This document shows positions 58,486-64,000 of a stretch of 64,000 nt of DNA, in pieces. The position numbers and the translations under genes are program-made. The stretch covers positions 18,253,041 to 18,317,040 of the forward strand of contig CM055093.1 in the NCBI GenBank assembly GCA_029204225.1. The letters are read 5' to 3'. This stretch comes from Diphasiastrum complanatum (lineage: Eukaryota > Streptophyta > Lycopodiopsida > Lycopodiales > Lycopodiaceae). Positions within the stretch are counted from its first letter, which is position 1. The number at the start of each line of letters is the position of its first letter. Below the pieces are notes generated by a model that had not been told where the DNA came from, ran no database searches, and was given only the letters and a program-made list of their open reading frames with translations.

Positions 58486-58533
<48 letters not shown>
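58486..58533. repeat. (TA)n microsatellite between hAT copies B and C
   Basis: About 24 units, flanked on the right by TCAATATCATAG, the start of copy C. Confidence 0.95.
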
Positions 58534-58535
<2 letters not shown>

Positions 58536-58744
58536 ATATCATAGTTTCCCATGGTACCGCCATTATGGTACCGCCCTCAGACCCGCGGTACCAAGGCGAC
58601 ACCATAATAATAATATTTATTTTTTTTTTTTTAATTTTCTAATAAAAACCCCTTTTACTAGGGTAATCTAGGGTAAAAAATTTAGAAAAAAAAGGGTTGG
58701 GGTTTAGAAAAAAGGGGGGACTGTACAGAGGGACTGTATAGGGG

Positions 58745-59000
58745 GCACTGTGGGGGAGCAGACCTTGGGGTCAATGGGAGTGCCGCATGTGGGGGAGCAG
58801 CAAATCCGGACCTGTACACCGTCACATGGGCACTATGGGGCAGCAGACCACGGACCCAATCGGAGTGCAGCATGTGGGGCAGCAATACATGGGGCAGGTA
58901 CAGTAGCACATGGGCACTGTGGGGGAGCAGGCCATGGGGCCAATGGGAGTGCAGCACGTGGGGGAGCAACAAATGGGGGCAAGTACAAGGGCACATGGAG
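58745..59000. repeat. Three tandem units of about 83 bp upstream of small gene C
   Basis: Units contain GGGGAGCAG(A/G)CC..GGGGCCAATGGGAGTGCAGCA and ACATGGGCACTGT. Copy A has one unit at 51885-51965. Confidence 0.75.
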
Positions 59001-59236
59001 GGATCATCAACAACTGCACATGGGAAAACATTTTGTGGGGTTAAATAGGCACTCATGAGGCTGTGAGAGAGCCAATGAGAGGCTGTGAGAGGCATTGTGA
59101 GAGGCTGTGAGAGAGAGCCAGTGAGAGGCTGTGAGAGAGAGGCTGTGTCACAAACCCAGTGAGAGGGTGTGAGAGGGAGGCTGTGAGAGCCAGTGAGAGC
59201 CAGTGATACCCAGTTTGAGAAACAGGGTGTCGTGAG

Positions 59237-59561
59237 ATGGCGGAGCGCATACCACCGAGGTCTGAAGGCGAAGCCAGGTGGAAGCTCGAGGAAGATGTCA
59301 GAAGGCACAACGAAAGGAATCGGAAGCAAGAGGCAAACTCGGCTGGGAAATCCGGAGCCGGAGAACCCAGCCCCCGCTGTCGAGCTGGATTTGGATGAGC
59401 AGATCGGAATGAACTTCACACGACGGCAGCTCATCATGGTCAGGGAAAGGGCTACCCGCCGTCAGGCTAACCATGAGGCAGCTCGGGCTAACCAGGAGGC
59501 AGAGCGAGAGCGACAGAACAATGCACCTGACGAGGGCGAGGAGTCTGTGGAGGATACGTAG
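59237..59561 (+). pseudogene. hAT-associated small gene, copy C
   Basis: The start MAERIPPRSEGEARWKLEED and RRHNERNRKQEAN match copy A. A 22-bp deletion then shifts the frame. The C-terminal half is intact in the shifted frame: IGMNFTRRQLIMVRERATRR, then an extra ANHEAARANQEAERERQ, then NNAPDEGEESVEDT and stop. No intron. This copy supplies the intact C terminus of the family. Confidence 0.6.
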
Positions 59562-60048
59562 GAATGTTTAGAATGGATAGGAGTGGCTGGCTGTTGTTAT
59601 GTAGTTTTCGGCATAAGATGAGGGAACATTTAGTGTTTAACATAGTGTAAAGAACAGCCCCAGCTGTATGTGGCGGGATACGTATTGTTATTTTGATACC
59701 ACTGTTGAATTAATGTTTAATGTATTTTTTGTGCAACACGTGCCGGGTGTAATGCAGTGTAATATGTGTGTTTATGAAATGCTATAAAGGGGGTTGTATT
59801 TCTGTGTTGTGCATCTGCTATAAATCTCTGCAGTTGAAATTAATTGAAGATACGCACATACCATTCGAAATAAAATTGAAAACAAAGCATCACAATTACA
59901 AATTGACAAATACACAATGTGCAGCGAATAAAGTACGTCCAACACTGGATAAAATATGGAAAATGGTCCGAATACAGTGTTCGACCATCTGGCCGCCAAA
60001 CATGGAACATGATATCAAACTGCTAAAAATAAAATAACAAAGCTACAA
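59562..60048. other. Conserved spacer between small gene and transposase, copy C
   Basis: The counterpart of 52521-53054. No coding sequence recognised. Confidence 0.5.
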
Positions 60049-62516
60049 TCAATGCTCTAACTCAGACGAATGCTCCGGAGACAACTCAGGGCCCCGAGCT
60101 GACTCTCGCAACTGATATGGGCTGTGTATCCAAGGAGGAAGACTCGTCATCCTCATCCTCCCAATCTGCCTCCGCATCAGCCCCCAAGCAAGCCAAACCA
60201 ACTAGACCTGCTCTAGCTGGCTGTGATACTGCACCTCTACCTGCACCCGGGGCCTTGCGAGGTCGTCCTCTCTTCCCTGGCTGTTTCTGTGCTCTGCCTT
60301 TCTTGTTCAGTGCGCCCTTGGGCCTTCCTGGTCTCTTGCGGACGAGGGGAGCCGTCAATCCTCATCACCCCCATGCAGATCACCTGGCTGGCTAGGTTGG
60401 GCCCAAGCTGAGGCCGGCTGGGATAGAGAAGCCAAAGATGGGTGTCCCTGTGCGATTGATAGTGGAGGATAGGTCCGTAAAGTGTGTGCCCGTGGGGCTG
60501 CTGCTGGTGGAGGAACTGGCTGTGGAGGGGCCGTCCCTGTAGGAGGCAAGTACAGCGGCAATATGTACTAAAAGGGGCACTGCGGTGGCCGATACTGGTA
60601 CATCCTGGGTGCTGCCAAAGGAGGAGCCGGTGGAGTAGGTGCTGCCAAAGGAGGAGGATGTGTCGTGGGTGTTGCCACTGGAGGAGCTGTTGTGGATGTG
60701 GGCGCTGCAACAGAAAACCTGGGCACAGATGGTGGCCTGCCATGGAGACCTAGTGCTGCAGAAGTGGATGGCGATGGAGGGGCTGCAGGCCTCAATGGCA
60801 TCGGTGGCACTGGAGGTGCTGTGCGGCGCACGTACACCCTCTGAGGAACTGGAGGAACTGCAGGCACCTCGTGTAGCTGCTCTGGCTGAGACTCTGTGTA
60901 GGGCATGCTGGCTAGAGACGATGGGGGTGCCCTAATGCTCGGCATCTGCTGGGCCTCTGAATCCAACTCTGCAATCAAGTCGTCCAGCTGGGCATCCGAA
61001 TACAACTGCTCTGGGCTCTGGTATTCATCATGTGCACCATCCTCTGGATCATCCTATGCCTCATCCTGTACACCATGCGGACCCTGCATGGCCTCCCAAT
61101 CAGTACAATCAAAGTCATCTGGTAACTCCTCTGGTGTGCTGTCGTAGAAATGCCTATGACTCTGTGATGCACGCATCCAAGCAGCTGCGGAAGGTAAACC
61201 TGGATCACTCTGCCCCCTATCAAGAGCCTCCTCCATCATATCAACATAAGAAGGTATGCCACTGCCCCCCCCTGTGTGCCCTGCCCATCTCCCGGTATAA
61301 TTTGTGGCATGTGACCCACCTCTACCATGTGATGCACCTATGACCCCTGCTATAGGCGTGTGCCCAACACCTATATCACATGCCTCATCCCACTCTGATC
61401 TAGCGAACACAACCCGAATGGGCTCATCCTCATCCTGATCATCCTCTGACACTGGCTCATCTGCCTCGTACAATGGAGGCTCTCTGTGCTCAAGCCCAAG
61501 CTCTCTCTCTCTCATCTCGGCAAGCTCCCTCTCTCTCTCTGCCATCAGTTGTATGCCCAGGTCATCTGCAGGCATGGGATAGGTGCTGTCCGTAGGCAAG
61601 TCAACCTGGCGCTCTAAATCAGATATCTTCGTCTGCAAGGTTTAAAATTTGCATGTCAAAGAGACAACTTTATCAAGAAATGAAACCAACGTACCAGGGG
61701 TCAACTAACATGCTATGGGAGGATATCTTATCACCTGCAATGCGCTCGTAATGGTCGGAAGTCTCCTGGCGAGACGTGCGTTGGTGCTACAGAACACCAA
61801 CCGCTCCAACTGACTCACCGACAACCGGTTTCTTCTCCTCGTGTGAATGAGTGCCCATGTGCTCCAATTACGCTCACACACGGAGGCAGCGCAGTCCTGT
61901 GGTACGTGCAATGAAATGCTTCAGCACATGTGCACGGGTGGAAGGCCAACCAAACACAGTAATGGAGGATGAAATGAGATGCATACCTGAGAAAGGACAC
62001 GCAGTGCAAGACGTTGTATGGATGGATAGGTGCTACCGAACATGGTCCACCAGGTAATGGGAAGTTGCCTCCTCTCACGATCCTGAGCAGCCGGTGTCCG
62101 AATGTGCCCATGCTGAAACGAAATGCAGCGAGCTCCTCCATGAGCCTAATAGGATCCAAACCTATGTGTGGACCCACCCTGTGAATGTACTGAAGCCAAT
62201 CGGCCTCGAGCTCCCTGTCTGCGATCTGTGTCGGAGAGAGGAAGAGGGGATGTAGTATGTGTGCAACGCCGTGGATACTCCTGTGGAAGTAGTTCCACTG
62301 CGTCTCCCAGATGAACTTCAGCTCGGTCATCCTGCAAGTGAGAGGCATGTGGTTTAGGGCATTACGATAAAAAAATAACTTCAACAGAAAATACAAAATA
62401 GCAATCAGTGAAAAAAGTTAAAGCGCAATTACATTACTATACTACTTACCTCTCCGGCTGCAAGATGGGCAGCTGCAGGAACTGTCCAATCCGATCCATG
62501 AGCTCATATACCAGCT
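60049..62516 (-). pseudogene. hAT transposase C-terminal half with long tail, copy C
   Basis: Reading right to left: exon to 62454 (LVYELMDRIGQFLQLP); intron; exon 62331-61987 (IWETQWNYFHRSIHGVAHIL, DWLQYIHRVG, LAAFRFSMGTFGH); intron; exon 61896-61735 (SVCERNWSTWALIHTRRRNR, LERLVFCSTNARL); intron; final exon from 61632. The dimerisation domain spans the middle exons. The last exon encodes a tail not usual for hAT: a helical LERQ and RE-rich region, an acidic stretch (SEDDQDEDEPI), glycine-rich then proline-rich segments (residues from SIRAPPSSLASM on), and two AT-hooks (KRPGRPKGALNKKGR, KRGRPRKA). TAG codons at 61054 and 60568 and a 1-nt deletion near 60352 break it. Confidence 0.7.
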
Positions 62517-62764
62517 AAATTTACCCGCCCCCTCACTTCTTCTCTCCCAAAAATTTTTGTGCCCTCGCTGCCCTGCCTTTGCTGCTGTTTTTCTGCCCTG
62601 CCTTCATTGCCTTAAGTCTGATTTGCGTCGCCCTTCGCCCACAAAACGCCCTGCCTTGCATCTACCTTCGCTCCCTTCGCTGGCTTCACCCACTTTCAGC
62701 GTCTCTCCAACACTAAACCCTGCTGTTTTTTTTTCAGCTTTCCAGCTTTAGCTTCCTCTGCATT

Positions 62765-63585
62765 TTTTCCCTAGTTTTCTCCATCACAATGGTGGGCAGT
62801 CCAAACTTGCCAATCTGTGGGACGAGGTGGACGTTGTCAGGCGGGTTGCCGACAAGACCAACAAGACCGGTGCAAAGGTCGTGCATTGCCGATATCTCCT
62901 AGTCGAATTTGCTGCGTCCCTCACTCGCCTTAAAGGCCACCTGCTCGGTGCACGCGCCAAAAATGGTGGCACCATAAATGCTGCCCCTTGTGGCAGCATG
63001 TCTGTCCCCGTCAGGCAGCGACTACTGGACACCTGCGGGCCACATCTTGGCACGCACGAGGAGAGGGAGTGCATCCTCGTCCCGTCCCACTGCCCCTCAT
63101 CCCCCTCAGACAGTTCCACCACACGCACCCCCATCTGCACCCATTCCGGTGGAACCCGTCCCCTCGCGTCCGCCAATTGCCACTGCGGTTCCACCACCTC
63201 GTCCTATTGCTCACACGCCCCCAGTTTACGATTTTCTCATGGAATCTCCACCACCCGAGCAGGCCCATAATGCTAGTGACAAGGCATTCAAGGATGTTGA
63301 GGAGATCCCTTCCTCCCTCCCTTCCCATCCGCATGACATCCCTAGCCAGCAATTTTCGTATCCCATGCCAGATGTTGCCCCTCCAGTGCATCCCACTTAT
63401 GCTGCTGCACCCATCCTTGCCAGTGCATCCCACTCTCCCCATTCCACGTCTACAGCCGATGCATCCACTAGTAGCCTGTCGCGTCATCATCCATTCCCGT
63501 CGCAGTTGGTGCACCATGTTGGAGGTCCACTACCAGTCACCCAACAGGGAGAGCTCTTAGGCAGCAGACCATTCGCGGCGCACAT
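62765..63585 (+). pseudogene. hAT transposase first exon: zf-BED-like domain and Pro/Ser-rich region
   Basis: After a one-frame shift near the start it reads LANLWDEVDVVRRVADKTNK, GAKVVHCRYLLVEFAASLTR, LKGHLLGARAKNGGTINAAP and VRQRLLD. This follows the plant hAT zf-BED pattern (W..V, then C-x2-C, then TR-x-x-x-HLLG). The second Cys appears as Leu, and the spacing matches. After another shift comes a Pro/Ser/His-rich stretch of about 180 codons. The pyrimidine-rich DNA before it (62530-62760) could be its leader. It points opposite to transposase C, from which it may have been separated by inversion. Confidence 0.5.
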
Positions 63586-63806
63586 TTTTTTTTACTCCAG
63601 AATTACGGACTTTTCTAAAACAATAATGTAAGCATGCTAAATACTGAAAAATCATGAACTAATGGAAATACTGATGGAGAGGACATAAGTCGTCACAACA
63701 GATATCCCAAAAGTATGCAAGTACTAAGCAAATACTACAAAAAAAAAGAATAGTCATAGCTAGCCGAATCATGAAGTAGAGGGAACATCTGTAATAGAGG
63801 AAAGAA
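63586..63806. other. No gene recognised
   Basis: A short AT-rich interval. It may be the 3' region of the gypsy element that follows on the minus strand. Confidence 0.35.
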
Positions 63807-63971
63807 CTAAAGCCATGAGGGCTGATCTGGCAATAATGGTGTATGATAAAAGACATCAATAGGCTCCCAAATGGCCTCCTCAAGAGCACGACCATCCCAC
63901 TGTACTAGAAACTGAACCTGCCTGCGACATCGACTATGCTGAAGGTGAACTTGTTGGATGGCAACTGGCAA
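63807..63971 (-). pseudogene. Ty3/gypsy integrase C terminus with chromodomain
   Basis: One minus-strand frame reads PVAIQQVHLQHSRCRRQVQF, LVQWDGRALEEAIWEPIDVF and ends PLLPDQPSWL-stop. V-x-x-LVQW-G-x-x-x-x-x-A-x-WE is the chromodomain of chromovirus-type gypsy Pol. The rest of pol would lie beyond the window's right edge. Confidence 0.7.
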
Positions 63972-64000
63972 AAAAAAAGGAACAGCTCTAGCTCTGTAGG

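Larger units (their letters stand above)
58535..62516. mobile_element. hAT-family element, copy C (longest)
   Basis: It begins at CATAGTTTCCCATGGTACCGCC, contains the promoter repeats, small gene C and the transposase gene on the minus strand, and breaks off within a transposase exon at about 62516. Copies B and C lie head to head across the (TA)n tract, with their small genes diverging from it. The right end of the element is not in place. Confidence 0.6.

Noticed and set aside
58682-59437. 251-codon minus-strand ORF
   Set aside because: It is antisense to small gene C and to tandem promoter units. The cysteine/histidine-rich look comes from repeat composition.
62978-63631. Overlapping 190- and 168-codon frames
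   Set aside because: Shadows of the proline/serine-rich part of the zf-BED exon.

Overview
The window looks like a stretch of land-plant nuclear genome built almost entirely from transposable elements. The evidence is Ty1/copia retrotransposons with tRNA-iMet primer sites (TGGTATCAGAGC), a plant-type LINE zinc-binding tail, hAT genes with GT-AG introns, TTTAGGG-like motifs and long dinucleotide microsatellites. I see no rRNA, tRNA or CRISPR, and no intact host gene. A coiled-coil exon near 45 kb is the best host-gene candidate. I cannot name the species.

Layout. 0-3.2 kb: mostly unassigned, with a decayed LINE end. 3.2-6.9 kb: element A, a putative two-gene DNA transposon. Its plus-strand gene carries the catalytic and zinc-binding pattern of RAG1/Transib recombinases, and it converges on a second conserved gene of unknown function. 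7-11.2 kb: a histone H3-like pseudogene with a long C-terminal tail, followed by an ORF split by a 2.4 kb foldback element (3-bp target duplication GAG). 13-18 kb: a decayed minus-strand copia whose LTR holds a second foldback copy. 18-23.4 kb: nothing recognised. 23.4-27.2 kb: element B, a decayed copy of A carrying a perfect solo LTR insertion. 27.2-34.9 kb: fragments of copia, gypsy, a Helitron-type helicase and an unusual YIDD reverse transcriptase. 35.0-40.75 kb: a complete but mutated copia element with both LTRs, primer site and polypurine tract. 41-48.7 kb: microsatellites, GC-rich MITE-like repeats, the coiled-coil exon and a diverged copy of a small hAT-associated gene.

48.7-51.3 kb holds two related LINE 3' segments with shared flanks. 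51.6-63.6 kb is a cluster of three rearranged copies (A, B, C) of one hAT family, plus a separate zf-BED first exon and the 5' end of another copia. The hAT family also has two convergent genes: a transposase whose hAT dimerisation domain is followed by an unusual charged, proline-rich, AT-hook tail, and a small gene of about 110 codons starting MAERIPP. The window ends in a gypsy chromodomain fragment.

Most genes are broken, often by stops one C-to-T step from a glutamine or arginine codon, as expected for methylated, silenced DNA. The most notable candidates are the RAG1-like two-gene element, the H3-like gene with a tail, and the two-gene hAT family. All family assignments come from reading translations by eye, not from database searches.
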